Source: an uncultured Flavobacteriaceae bacterium (lineage in GTDB: Bacteria > Bacteroidota > Bacteroidia > Flavobacteriales > Flavobacteriaceae). Taken from it: a stretch of DNA of 64,000 nucleotides. The position numbers and the translations under genes are program-made. The DNA is taken from the NCBI GenBank assembly GCA_947487895.1, contig CANKYF010000001.1:124001-188000 (forward strand), given 5' to 3'. The notes beneath the pieces were generated by a model. It was not told the origin of the DNA, did not search any database, and worked only from the letters and a program-made list of their open reading frames with translations. This document shows positions 48,950 to 58,773 of the stretch, piece after piece. Every line of letters begins with the position of its first letter. Position 1 is the first letter of the stretch.

Positions 48950-49606
48950 TTAAAGTTGACCAATTACCTTTAAAAGTATAGTAATTGGTACAATTATCAA
49001 TCCAATATAAAAAATATATTTTCCATGTTTTCTATCTCTTTTTGAATACGAATAAACTTTTTGACCATTAGGTAAAGTCTTTTTAGAAGTCCAAAGAAAG
49101 TAGCCAATTATTAATCCTAAAAAGCCACCAATAAAGGAGAAAATATATCCAGCAATAATCCAAGGTTTTTGGTTTTCTTCAGGTTTAGCTAGATCTTTTA
49201 ATCTTTCGATTTTTAGTGAATTAAGAAGTTCTTTGTCAATTGATTTCCCTCTTTGTTTTAATATTTTTTGAGCTAAGCTATAGTCAAACGGATTCCATTC
49301 GTCAGACTTTAATAAAATTTCATAAAGCTCTTCGTTAGAAAACTCAAATAAATAATAATCTTTATCAATTTGATCAATTAATTCCTCAGCATTTTTCTCA
49401 AGAATTTCTTCTGCTTTTTCAAATTCAGATTGTTTTATTCTTATTTCAAATTCGTTTTGTAAAGTATTTCCTGAAAATGTAACATCAACAGAAGGAAGGT
49501 TATCTGCAATTATGGTCTCTATTCCATTTTTTTCTAATAGACTTTTTAGCTCATTTGCCTGTTCTAAAGTTGGAAATTTTTTGAATATAGAATAGTTATT
49601 TTCCAT
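48950..49606 (-). CDS. DUF2007-type N-terminal domain membrane protein
   Basis: FPTLEQANELKSLLEKNGIETIIADN; C-terminal TM segments. Confidence 0.65.
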   Translation of the reverse strand: MENNYSIFKKFPTLEQANELKSLLEKNGIETIIADNLPSVDVTFSGNTLQNEFEIRIKQSEFEKAEEILEKNAEELIDQIDKDYYLFEFSNEELYEILLKSDEWNPFDYSLAQKILKQRGKSIDKELLNSLKIERLKDLAKPEENQKPWIIAGYIFSFIGGFLGLIIGYFLWTSKKTLPNGQKVYSYSKRDRKHGKYIFYIGLIIVPITILLKVIGQL

Positions 49607-49629
49607 TAAAGAGGTTTTAAGAATTAAGA

Positions 49630-50163
49630 TTAATCATACTTAGCATTAAAATTCCCATTCCATTTGTTATGTACTTTAAGCACTTGTTCAATGACATCAC
49701 GTACAGCACCTTTGCCCCCATTTTTATGCGAAATATATTTTGAAATACCTTTAATTTCCTGGACAGCATCTTGCGGGCAACAAGGTAAACCTACCATGGT
49801 CATAACAGGATAATCAGGTATATCATCACCCATATATAATACATTTTCAAGTTTAACACCTTTGCTATTAAGATATTCTTGTAACTGATCAATTTTATTG
49901 TGAGCGCCTAAATAAATATCTTTTATACCTAAACCATCTAAACGTTTGCGAACGCCTTCATTTGATCCGCCAGAAATAATACAAACATTAAAACCTGCGT
50001 CTACAGCTGTTTTTAAAGCATACCCGTCTTTAATATTCATGGTTCTTAGCATGTCTCCATTAGTCATAACAGTAACACTTCCATCGGTTAGAACACCATC
50101 AACATCAAAAATGAAGGTGTTTATGTTTTCTAGATATTCTTTATAGCTTTTATTATCGTCCAT
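49630..50163 (-). CDS. kdsC: HAD hydrolase, KdsC-like 3-deoxy-D-manno-octulosonate 8-phosphate phosphatase
   Basis: NTFIFDVDGVLTDGSV; VLYMGDDIPDYPVM; CPQDAV. Confidence 0.85.
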   Translation of the reverse strand: MDDNKSYKEYLENINTFIFDVDGVLTDGSVTVMTNGDMLRTMNIKDGYALKTAVDAGFNVCIISGGSNEGVRKRLDGLGIKDIYLGAHNKIDQLQEYLNSKGVKLENVLYMGDDIPDYPVMTMVGLPCCPQDAVQEIKGISKYISHKNGGKGAVRDVIEQVLKVHNKWNGNFNAKYD

Positions 50164-50226
50164 TGTCTGTTTTTTTGGTTGCTGAGTGTCACATTAAGCA
50201 TCGTCGAAATGCGTAGTCGAAAATGC

Positions 50227-50988
50227 TTACTTGGCACCATGGGTATTTTGAATTGATTTGGTTATTAGTGTATAAATATCTTTATGATGCTCGTTATTTA
50301 AAATCGCCAAATGTTTTTTAATCGTTTTTAAATTACTTCGTTTGGCTGGACCAGTTTGCGCCATATATGGAGACATATCCTGAATTTTTCGAGCGGTTTC
50401 CATTATAAGAGGTTTTAACAAGTCGAACTCTGCTGCTTCAGATTCTGTAATCTCATGAGCAATACGATACATCTGATTTGTAAAGTTATTTACAAAAACT
50501 GCCGCTAAATGCAACACTTTACGTTGGTCACTATTTACTTTTTTTACAGGGCCACCTAACGTTAAGGCTAATGATTTTAAAATTTGATAGTCATTTTTAT
50601 CAATAGTTTCAATACAAATAGGGATCTCAGAAAAATCTAACTTTGCACCTTTAGTAAATGACTGTAAAGGATAAAAAACACCGCGTCTATTTTTTTTATC
50701 TAAATCATGAATATTAATACTGCCCCCAGTATGAACAACCAATCTGTTTTCAAAAGGTAATAAGGATGAGATGTTTGCAATGGCTTCGTCGCTAACCGCT
50801 ATTATATAAATATCTGCTTCAACTAGACTATTTAAATCATCTGTAATTTCAACGTTATTTTTATAATGAGCTATAGTGTCTATATTTCTATTATACCATT
50901 GTTTTATGGTGACTTCATTGTTTTTGTTGAAAGCTTTAAATAAGTGTGTGCCTATATTACCGGCACCAAGAATAGTTATTGAAATCAT
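50227..50988 (-). CDS. Rossmann-like/DUF2520 domain protein
   Basis: ITILGAGNIGTHLFKAF; FYPLQSFTKGA; LHLAAVFVNNFTNQMY; TGPAKRSN. Confidence 0.88.
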   Translation of the reverse strand: MISITILGAGNIGTHLFKAFNKNNEVTIKQWYNRNIDTIAHYKNNVEITDDLNSLVEADIYIIAVSDEAIANISSLLPFENRLVVHTGGSINIHDLDKKNRRGVFYPLQSFTKGAKLDFSEIPICIETIDKNDYQILKSLALTLGGPVKKVNSDQRKVLHLAAVFVNNFTNQMYRIAHEITESEAAEFDLLKPLIMETARKIQDMSPYMAQTGPAKRSNLKTIKKHLAILNNEHHKDIYTLITKSIQNTHGAK

Positions 50989-51048
50989 GTTGCTAAAATA
51001 AATAATATAAGTATAAATGAGTATGTATTCACTTATCTTTGTTCAACC

Positions 51049-51441
51049 ATGCAGAAAACAGACATCAAAAATAGAGACGATGTGTATTCACTAGTCTCGT
51101 CTTTTTATAAAAAAGTGAGGAAAGATAAGACTTTAGGCCCTTTTTTTAATGATGTTATTAAAGATTGGGATGAACATTTAGAAAACCTCACCACTTTTTG
51201 GGAGTCTAGCCTGTTTTTAAAAACGAGGTATTATGGTAATCCGTTAGAAGCACATGTAAAGGTAGATAAAGATAATAACCATAGCATTACTGAAATGCAT
51301 TTTGGTATTTGGCTAAACCTTTGGTTACAAACTATAGATGAACTTTTTGCGGGAGATTATGCCGAAAATGCTAAAAGACGAGCCAGAAAAATGGGCACAT
51401 TTCTGTACATGGAAATTTTTAAGGCAAGACAGTTTCAGTGA
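51049..51441 (+). CDS. Group III truncated hemoglobin
   Basis: YSLVSSFYKKVRKDKTLGPFFND; HLENLTTFWESSLF; HFGIWLNLW. Confidence 0.88.
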   Translation: MQKTDIKNRDDVYSLVSSFYKKVRKDKTLGPFFNDVIKDWDEHLENLTTFWESSLFLKTRYYGNPLEAHVKVDKDNNHSITEMHFGIWLNLWLQTIDELFAGDYAENAKRRARKMGTFLYMEIFKARQFQ

Positions 51442-51494
51442 GCAATATTCAGTCTCAGTTTACAGTCGCAGTAAACAGTTTCATATAGGTATAA

Positions 51495-51690
51495 TTGTCA
51501 TTGTGAAGGAGGTACAACTGTGGCAATCTGTTGTTAGAACACATTTTCATGTTTTTTACGAAAACATGGAATAACATATATTCATTCTTTGCGTCTCTGC
51601 GTCTTTGCAAGCGTATTTTTTAGTTTTGATGAGATTCTCACGTCGCACTTTGGTGCTCCTCAGAAAGATATACTTATATTTTGTGTTTTT
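51495..51690. repeat. Decayed intergenic repeat sequences
   Basis: gtcattgtgaaggaggtacaactgtggcaatct; tctttgcgtctctgcgtctttgcaag; gagattctcacgtcgcactttggtgctcctcagaaa. Confidence 0.4.
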
Positions 51691-51848
51691 AACCAGAAAA
51701 AACACTTGTACATTTTCTTCAGAATAACATAAGACTTTTTTAGAATTCGATATTTTATTCTTGAAATTTTATCACTTTGGCCATCTGTCATTTATCACTG
51801 GTCTTTAGTATAACTTTAACATCATAAAATAAACTTAAATACTTAAAT

Positions 51849-54800
51849 TTGCAGCACCTTAAAAGGGCTTCTATTATGCAGAAAAAACTTGCCAATATTC
51901 TTTTTTCAACACGTCTTACCGGAATTTTATTTATTGTATTTGCAGCAGCAATGATTACAGGTACGTTTTTAGACGCAGGACAAGAAACATCACCAACCCC
52001 ATACACAAGAAATTTAATTTACAATGCCTGGTGGTTTGAGGCCATTATGGGACTATTTGTTGTCAACTTTGTGGGGAATATTTTTAGATACAGGTTGTAT
52101 AAAAAAGAAAAATGGGCAACATTAATACTACATCTAGCATTTATATTCATTTTTATAGGTGCTTTTATTACCAGATACATCAGTTTTGAAGGGATGATGT
52201 CTATCCCAGAAGGAGGCACAGAAAATACATTTTTATCTCAAAAAACATATATTTCTGGTCACGTAGATGGAGATTATGAAATTGACGGTATACAACAACG
52301 CTTACCTTTAGAATATGAAGTAGATTTTTCTAAACGATTAGATAATGATTTTACAATTGAAACTAACTATAACAAACAACCTTTTAAAGTTGCATTAGAA
52401 AAATTTATTGTTGGTGCCGAAGAAGGTATTATTCCTGATGAAAATGGTGAAGAATATTTAAAACTAGTAGGAACTAGTGGTGGGGGTAGACATAATCATT
52501 TTTTAAAAGTTGGAGAGCAAGCCAGTATTCACAATGTGATTTTTACATTGAATAATCCTGAAAAAGGAGCAGTTAACATATTATATCAAGGAGACTCCTT
52601 ATCAATAGATTCGCCTTTTGAAGGTAATTATATGGTAATGGCTACACAAGAGCAAGGTACTTTAGTAAAAGATAGTTTGCAACCATTAAAATTACGTTCG
52701 CTTTATAGAATTGGCACTATGCAAATTGTGATTCCTGAACCTGTTGTAAAAGGTGTTTTTGATATAGTTCAAAAAGAAGTCGTAAATAAAAATGATGAAG
52801 ATGGTATTGTTTTAAAAGTGACTTCAAATGGAGAAACTAAAAGAGTTAGTATGCTTGGTGGTCAAGGTATGTATAAACCTCATAAACAAGTAAATGTTGG
52901 AGGCTTAGATTTTGCATTTCAATATGGAGCAAAAGTTTTAGAATTACCTTTTAGTATTAAACTGAATGATTTTGAAGCAGATAAATTTCCTGGGTCTGAT
53001 ATTAATTCAGCGTATTCAAGTCAGGTAACAGTGGTTGATGAAAAGGAAGGAAGCTTTGATTATAAAATCTATATGAATCATATATTGGACCACCGTGGAT
53101 ACCGATTTTTTCAATCTAGTTTCTTCCCAGATGAGTCTGGGACCATTCTATCAGTAAATCATGATTATTGGGGAACATTGGTAACCTATATAGGGTATTT
53201 TATGTTGTACTTTGGTTTAATGGCTATTTTGTTTGTAAAAGGGACTAGGTTTTCAGATTTAAGAAAGCAACTTAGAAAGGTAAAAGATAAAAAATCTAAT
53301 CTTCTTACTGTATTGTTATTGGTTGTTACGTTGAGCGGTTTTGGACAAGAACATTCTGAGCATGATGAACATGACCATAGTGCACCTACAACAGTAAGAA
53401 CCAGATTAGATAAGGCTGCAATAGATTCTATTTTAAAAGCTAATATAACATCTAAAGAGCACGCCGAAAAGTTTGCACATTTAGTGATTCAGGATTTAGA
53501 TGGACGTATGAAACCTGTAGGGACTTATGCTTCTGAAATGCTTAGAAAAGTTAGTAATAATGATACTTATGGAGATTTTGATGCAAATCAGGTATTTCTA
53601 TCTATGCAAGAAAGCCCAAGATTGTGGTATAATGTTCCCTTAATTGACTTGGAATATAAAAAGGCTGACACTATACATTATATTATAGGAACTAATACTA
53701 AGGATAGACGTGTAGCATTAGCTGATTTTTTCACCGATAATGGAGCATACAAGTTAAAACCGTATTTGGATGACGCTTTTAGTACCACTATACCTAATGG
53801 GTATCAAAAGAAAATACAAGAAGCTCACAGACAAGTAAATTTACTTTATAATACCATTGAAGGGGCTTCTTTAAAATTATTCCCTGTACCTAATGACCCT
53901 AAAAACACTTGGATATCATCCTACGATTATAAGTTTGGAAAAGATAAAATACAAGATTCACTCTATGGTGGTTTTATAAAAAATGGATTTAAAGCGTATT
54001 TAGTAACACTAAATAAAGCAAAACAAACAGGAGATTTTTCAGAGCCTGAAAAATTGTTAGAAGCATTTAAAAAAACGCAATACAGGTTCGGTAGTGAGGT
54101 CATGCTATCTGATGATAAAATTCATACCGAAGTGCTGTATAATAAATATAATATTTTTAAGAAGCTTTATAAATGGTATATGTACACAAGTATTTTAATG
54201 TTTGTGTTTTTGATTATTCAAATATTGAAAGAAAAGAATAAAACTATAAACACTTTAGTAGCAATCTTTAAATGGATTATTGTTGGATTGTTTTTTGTGC
54301 ATTTAGGAGGTTTAATAATGCGTTGGTATGTATCTGGCCATGCACCTTGGAGTAATGCCTATGAGTCTATGATTTATGTAGCCTGGTCAACCATGTTATT
54401 TGGTTTAATCACTGGTATAAGTAGTGGGAAAAAGAAAAAAATAGAAGTTGAAGATATGGCTGTAGCCTTTGCTTCTCCATTATTAGGGATTTTTAAAAAC
54501 AAAGGTTCAGATTTAACGGTAGCCGCTGCTGCTTTTGTAACATCTTTTTTATTGTGGGTTGCACATCAACAGTGGATGGATCCAGCAATAGGTAATTTAC
54601 AACCAGTATTAAACAGTTATTGGTTAATGATTCACGTGGCTGTTATTGTGGCTAGTTATGGACCTTTTACATTGGGTATGACCTTAGGTGTTGTATCATT
54701 GCTTTTAATGGCTTTAACTAACGGTAAGAATAAAACCAAAATGGATTTAAATATAAAAGAGCTTACTATTATTAATGAAATGGCATTAACTGTTGGTTTA

Positions 54801-55163
54801 GTAATGTTAAGTATTGGTAACTTTTTAGGAGGTATGTGGGCCAATGAGAGTTGGGGCCGTTATTGGGGGTGGGACCCTAAAGAAACTTGGGCTTTAATTA
54901 GTATCATGATGTATGCATTCGTTATTCATATGCGTTTGATTCCTGGATTACGTGGCCGTTGGATTTTTAATTTAAGTTCAGTCATTGCTATTTCGTTTAT
55001 CATCTTTACCTATTTTGGTGTGAACTTCTATTTAGCAGGATTACATTCGTATCAATCTGGTCAACAGTTAGATAGTGTAAAGAGTATTGCTGTTGCTTTT
55101 AGTATAGTAGCTATTTTAGGATTCTTTAGTCATAGAGGTTACATAAAGTATTATAAGAAATAA
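51849..55163 (+). CDS. Fused cytochrome c biogenesis protein (ResB-CcsA, CcsBA type)
   Basis: N-terminal ResB-like region; C-terminal CcsA WANESWGRYWGWDPKETWALISIMMYAFVIHMR. Confidence 0.92.
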   Translation: MQHLKRASIMQKKLANILFSTRLTGILFIVFAAAMITGTFLDAGQETSPTPYTRNLIYNAWWFEAIMGLFVVNFVGNIFRYRLYKKEKWATLILHLAFIFIFIGAFITRYISFEGMMSIPEGGTENTFLSQKTYISGHVDGDYEIDGIQQRLPLEYEVDFSKRLDNDFTIETNYNKQPFKVALEKFIVGAEEGIIPDENGEEYLKLVGTSGGGRHNHFLKVGEQASIHNVIFTLNNPEKGAVNILYQGDSLSIDSPFEGNYMVMATQEQGTLVKDSLQPLKLRSLYRIGTMQIVIPEPVVKGVFDIVQKEVVNKNDEDGIVLKVTSNGETKRVSMLGGQGMYKPHKQVNVGGLDFAFQYGAKVLELPFSIKLNDFEADKFPGSDINSAYSSQVTVVDEKEGSFDYKIYMNHILDHRGYRFFQSSFFPDESGTILSVNHDYWGTLVTYIGYFMLYFGLMAILFVKGTRFSDLRKQLRKVKDKKSNLLTVLLLVVTLSGFGQEHSEHDEHDHSAPTTVRTRLDKAAIDSILKANITSKEHAEKFAHLVIQDLDGRMKPVGTYASEMLRKVSNNDTYGDFDANQVFLSMQESPRLWYNVPLIDLEYKKADTIHYIIGTNTKDRRVALADFFTDNGAYKLKPYLDDAFSTTIPNGYQKKIQEAHRQVNLLYNTIEGASLKLFPVPNDPKNTWISSYDYKFGKDKIQDSLYGGFIKNGFKAYLVTLNKAKQTGDFSEPEKLLEAFKKTQYRFGSEVMLSDDKIHTEVLYNKYNIFKKLYKWYMYTSILMFVFLIIQILKEKNKTINTLVAIFKWIIVGLFFVHLGGLIMRWYVSGHAPWSNAYESMIYVAWSTMLFGLITGISSGKKKKIEVEDMAVAFASPLLGIFKNKGSDLTVAAAAFVTSFLLWVAHQQWMDPAIGNLQPVLNSYWLMIHVAVIVASYGPFTLGMTLGVVSLLLMALTNGKNKTKMDLNIKELTIINEMALTVGLVMLSIGNFLGGMWANESWGRYWGWDPKETWALISIMMYAFVIHMRLIPGLRGRWIFNLSSVIAISFIIFTYFGVNFYLAGLHSYQSGQQLDSVKSIAVAFSIVAILGFFSHRGYIKYYKK

Positions 55164-55279
55164 AATAATTATTCAGAATAATAAATTTAAAAAGAGCTTC
55201 TTTTTATAAGAAGAAAATTCGTAGGTTTGAATAAGAGGTTTTTTTATAAGCCATAAATACTAACCAAATTCAAACCATC

Positions 55280-56170
55280 ATGAGGAGAGTATTTTTCTCT
55301 TTACTTCTATTTTTTTCAATAGCTGTAAATGCCCAACAAGAAGTTGATTCTTTAGCAATTAAAGAAGAGATTTATAAGGCAGTGCTAGATAGCATCAATC
55401 ATTCTTTTACTTATCAAACAGGTGTTATAGAATTAGGCGAAGGGTTAGCGACCCTTAAGGTACCTGAAGGATTTAAATTTTTAGATGAAGCACAAAGTCA
55501 ACGTGTCTTAACAGATTTATGGGGTAATCCACCAAGTAATTCAATGGGATTACTATTTCCCGAAGACATGACACCTATGCATGATAATTTCACCTATTGT
55601 GTTGAAGTAACTTATGCGGAAGAAGGCTATATTGATGATGAAGATGCCAAAGATTTAGATTATAACGATTTACTTGAAGAAATGCAAGAAGATACAAAAG
55701 CATCAAATGATGAACGTGTTCAATTGGGGTATCCTTCTGTTGAATTGGTAGGCTGGGCATCATCACCTTATTATGACAAAGAGAACAAAAAATTACACTG
55801 GGCAAAAGAATTAAAATTTGACGATACCGAAATCAATACCCTTAATTATAACATTAGAGTTTTAGGTAGAAAAGGGTATCTAAACTTAAATGCTATAGGA
55901 GATATTTCTGTTTTAAATACATTCAATGCAGATAGAGATAATATTCTACATAGTGTTGAATTTACACCTGGAAATAGGTATTCAGATTTTAATCCAGATA
56001 TAGATAAGGTTGCTGCTTATGGAATTGGGGGATTAATAGCAGGTAAAATATTGGCTAAAGCAGGCTTTTTTGCTTTAATTTTAAAGTTTTGGAAGTTTAT
56101 AGCCATTGGAGCTGTTGCATTATTTAGTGGTTTTAGAAAAAAGATTTTTGGAGATAAAAAAGAAGTTTAA
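55280..56170 (+). CDS. DUF2167 domain membrane protein
   Basis: LGEGLATLKVPEGFKFLDEAQSQRVLTDLWGNPP; WASSPYYDKENKKLHWAKEL. Confidence 0.88.
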   Translation: MRRVFFSLLLFFSIAVNAQQEVDSLAIKEEIYKAVLDSINHSFTYQTGVIELGEGLATLKVPEGFKFLDEAQSQRVLTDLWGNPPSNSMGLLFPEDMTPMHDNFTYCVEVTYAEEGYIDDEDAKDLDYNDLLEEMQEDTKASNDERVQLGYPSVELVGWASSPYYDKENKKLHWAKELKFDDTEINTLNYNIRVLGRKGYLNLNAIGDISVLNTFNADRDNILHSVEFTPGNRYSDFNPDIDKVAAYGIGGLIAGKILAKAGFFALILKFWKFIAIGAVALFSGFRKKIFGDKKEV

Positions 56171-56304
56171 TATTTTAAATAACTGTATTTTAGAATGTTA
56201 AATATATATTTTGCTGATTTTTTTCAAGTAAATCATTTTAATCTGTGACTTGTTAAATATTAGTGTGTCTTAACACATAACAACTAAATGGCGACTAGCT
56301 AAAT

Positions 56305-56874
56305 TTGGAAACCCTAGAAAATATTAATAAACTGTCCGATGAGGACTTGGTAGGAGCAATCGTTAAAAATAACGATACATTGCTTTTTGAAATACTGTAT
56401 GATAGGTATTCAATGCTTGTATATAATAAGTGTTTAGGTTTTGCAAAAGATGATGATGAAGCTAAAGACCTTGCACAAGATATATTTTTAAAGCTTTTTG
56501 TTAAGTTAGCAAGTTTTAAAAGTAAATCTAAATTTTCAACGTGGTTATACGCGTTTACATATAATCATTGTGTAAATTACGTCACTAGAAATACTGCTAA
56601 AAAGTTTCAAAAACAAGCAGTAGATTATAAAGATATAGAAAACCTTTCGGAAGATGAAGACGATAACAGTTTTCTAAGTATGAAAGTTGACAAATTGAAG
56701 GTAGCACTAGAAAAAATTTCACCAGATGAGAAAATGATTCTATTGCTAAAATATCAAGATTCACTATCAATAAAAGATATTGAAAGTGCCTTAGGTATAG
56801 GAGAGAGCGCTGTTAAAATGCGAATTAAACGTGCAAAAGATAAATTAATAACCGTATATAACGACCTTAAGTAA
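56305..56874 (+). CDS. ECF-type RNA polymerase sigma factor (TTG start)
   Basis: EAKDLAQDIFLKLFVKL; STWLYAFTYNHCVNY; LGIGESAVKMRIKRAKDKL. Confidence 0.9.
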   Translation: METLENINKLSDEDLVGAIVKNNDTLLFEILYDRYSMLVYNKCLGFAKDDDEAKDLAQDIFLKLFVKLASFKSKSKFSTWLYAFTYNHCVNYVTRNTAKKFQKQAVDYKDIENLSEDEDDNSFLSMKVDKLKVALEKISPDEKMILLLKYQDSLSIKDIESALGIGESAVKMRIKRAKDKLITVYNDLK

Positions 56875-57071
56875 TGGAAAATCCATTCAAATACGTAAAT
56901 ACGCCTCTTAAGGAAGTTCCTCAGGAACTTAAGTCCAAGGTTATGAGTGATATTGCTATGGCAAAATTACTTATGGAGTTGGCTGCGTTGTTCTCTTATA
57001 ATATTGGAGATATTATAGAGTCAGTTATTAAACAAAGAGATGCCAAAACCAAACAGAATCCCCCTAACTAA
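56874..57071 (+). CDS. Small hypothetical protein translationally coupled to the ECF sigma gene
   Basis: MENPFKYVNTPLKEVPQELKSKVMSDIAMAKLLMELAALF; overlaps sigma stop by 1 nt. Confidence 0.65.
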   Translation: MENPFKYVNTPLKEVPQELKSKVMSDIAMAKLLMELAALFSYNIGDIIESVIKQRDAKTKQNPPN

Positions 57072-57081
57072 ATATTTATAT

Positions 57082-57909
57082 ATGGAAAATGTAGAAGAAT
57101 GGAAAAACATTGCTCTAGAATCCTTGAAGGCCATGTGGCTTGAAATAACTAAGGTTTTTCCGAGTATTATAGGAGCTCTAATTATTTTTATTATTGGTTG
57201 GTTGGCTACCAAACTCATAGTGAAAATCATTAAAAAAGCATTAAAACTTGCTAAAGTTGATAAGCTTGACGAAAAGATTAATGACATTGAAATTGTTGAA
57301 GGTAAGAAACTAAATTTCAATACTGTTAAAGTAGTTTCAAGTGCAGTAAAATGGATTATGTATATCATGCTCATTATCATGGTTTCAGATATACTAAGTC
57401 TTACAATGATCTCTAAGCAAATAAGTAATTTACTTGGTTATCTACCCAAATTGTTTTCGGCATTAGTCATTTTTATGATTGGTTTATTTTTAGCAAATAC
57501 TATAAAAAAAGCATTGAAGTCCTTTTTTGAATCTATGGATTTGTCTGGAGCCAAAATTATTAGTCAGATCGTATTTTTTATCATACTTATTTTCACTTCT
57601 ATAACAGCTTTGAATCAAGCAGATGTAGATACTGAAATAATTACTAGTAATATTACGTTAATATTAGGAGCGTTACTTTTAGCTTTTGCCATTGCATTTG
57701 GTTTAGGTGCTCACAAAATAGTTACTGAATTATTGAAAACATTTTATGCTAGAAAAACATTTGAAGTTGGTCAAAATATTGAGTTTAATGGTATAAAAGG
57801 TGAAGTAGATAGTATAGATAATATGCGTATTACACTAAAAACAGATAGTGGTAAACTTGTAGTGCCTATTAAAGATTTAGCTGAGAGTCAAGTAAAAATA
57901 CAGAATTAA
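57082..57909 (+). CDS. MscS-like protein with conserved TM helix repeats
   Basis: FPSIIGALIIFIIGWLATKLIVKIIKKAL repeated; VGQNIEFNGIKGEVDSIDNMRITL; start trimmed to MENVEEW. Confidence 0.8.
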   Translation: MENVEEWKNIALESLKAMWLEITKVFPSIIGALIIFIIGWLATKLIVKIIKKALKLAKVDKLDEKINDIEIVEGKKLNFNTVKVVSSAVKWIMYIMLIIMVSDILSLTMISKQISNLLGYLPKLFSALVIFMIGLFLANTIKKALKSFFESMDLSGAKIISQIVFFIILIFTSITALNQADVDTEIITSNITLILGALLLAFAIAFGLGAHKIVTELLKTFYARKTFEVGQNIEFNGIKGEVDSIDNMRITLKTDSGKLVVPIKDLAESQVKIQN

Positions 57910-57969
57910 CTTTTAGTTAGGGTTAAAATTTGGTTGGTTACTTTCTGTAAATTGAAAGACTTTTAGGTA

Positions 57970-57998
57970 CCCTTCTCATTTATTGAGAAGGGTTTTTT
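57970..57998 (+). terminator. Intrinsic terminator
   Basis: cccttctca tttat tgagaagggtttttt. Confidence 0.8.
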
Positions 57999-58041
57999 AT
58001 TATGTTCTAAATTAATAACTTAGAGCATTAATTATTCTTTT

Positions 58042-58743
58042 ATGAAATTGGTGCTTTCTCTGGCTATTGTATTGTTTTTTAAGTTTGATTTATACAGTCA
58101 AGCTAACATTCCTAAGAATTATGAATTAGTGTATTCTCAAGATTTTGGGCTGCCTCAGGTTCTAAATAATTTAGAAATGTCTGATACTAGTGCTTGGAGA
58201 ATTTCGCAAGCAGAAAACAGTAAATTTTTAGAACTTTTTAAACAAAGTGAGTATACACCAGAAGTGCGTTCACCATTCAACATAGCTATTATTAAAAATA
58301 TAAAAGTTGCAGACTTTATAATGGAAATTAGGTTGAATCAAAATGGAAGAGAGTATGGGCATAGAGACCTTTGCGTAATGTTTGGAATTAATAACGCTTC
58401 AAACTTTTATTATACACATATAGCCTCTAAATCAGATGAGCATGCTAATAGTATTTTTATAGTTAATGATGAGCCACGAAAAAACATTGCATCAAAAAGA
58501 ACAAATGGAACTAATTGGGGAGAGACAAATTCTTGGCACACAGTTAGAATTGTTAGAAGAGTCGATAATGGACTTATTGAAATTTATTTTGATGATATGA
58601 GCACACCTATTATGACAGCTACAGATATGCATTTTAAGTCTGGTTATTTAGGTTTTGGTTCTTTTGATGATACGGGGAAATTTGATGATATAAAAATTTG
58701 GGCACCAAGCCTTATTGAGGAAAAACGGGGGCTTTTTAAGTAA
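58042..58743 (+). CDS. Secreted concanavalin A-like/DUF1080-like domain protein
   Basis: Signal peptide; WHTVRIVRRVDNGLIEIYFDD; SGYLGFGSFDDTGKFDDIKIW. Confidence 0.6.
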   Translation: MKLVLSLAIVLFFKFDLYSQANIPKNYELVYSQDFGLPQVLNNLEMSDTSAWRISQAENSKFLELFKQSEYTPEVRSPFNIAIIKNIKVADFIMEIRLNQNGREYGHRDLCVMFGINNASNFYYTHIASKSDEHANSIFIVNDEPRKNIASKRTNGTNWGETNSWHTVRIVRRVDNGLIEIYFDDMSTPIMTATDMHFKSGYLGFGSFDDTGKFDDIKIWAPSLIEEKRGLFK

Positions 58744-58773
58744 CAATGCTAAATTTAATGACTGCATTTTAAT

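Noticed and set aside
51338-51574. 78-aa ORF overlapping the hemoglobin gene end
   Set aside because: Out-of-frame extension into repeat relics; no start context or homology.
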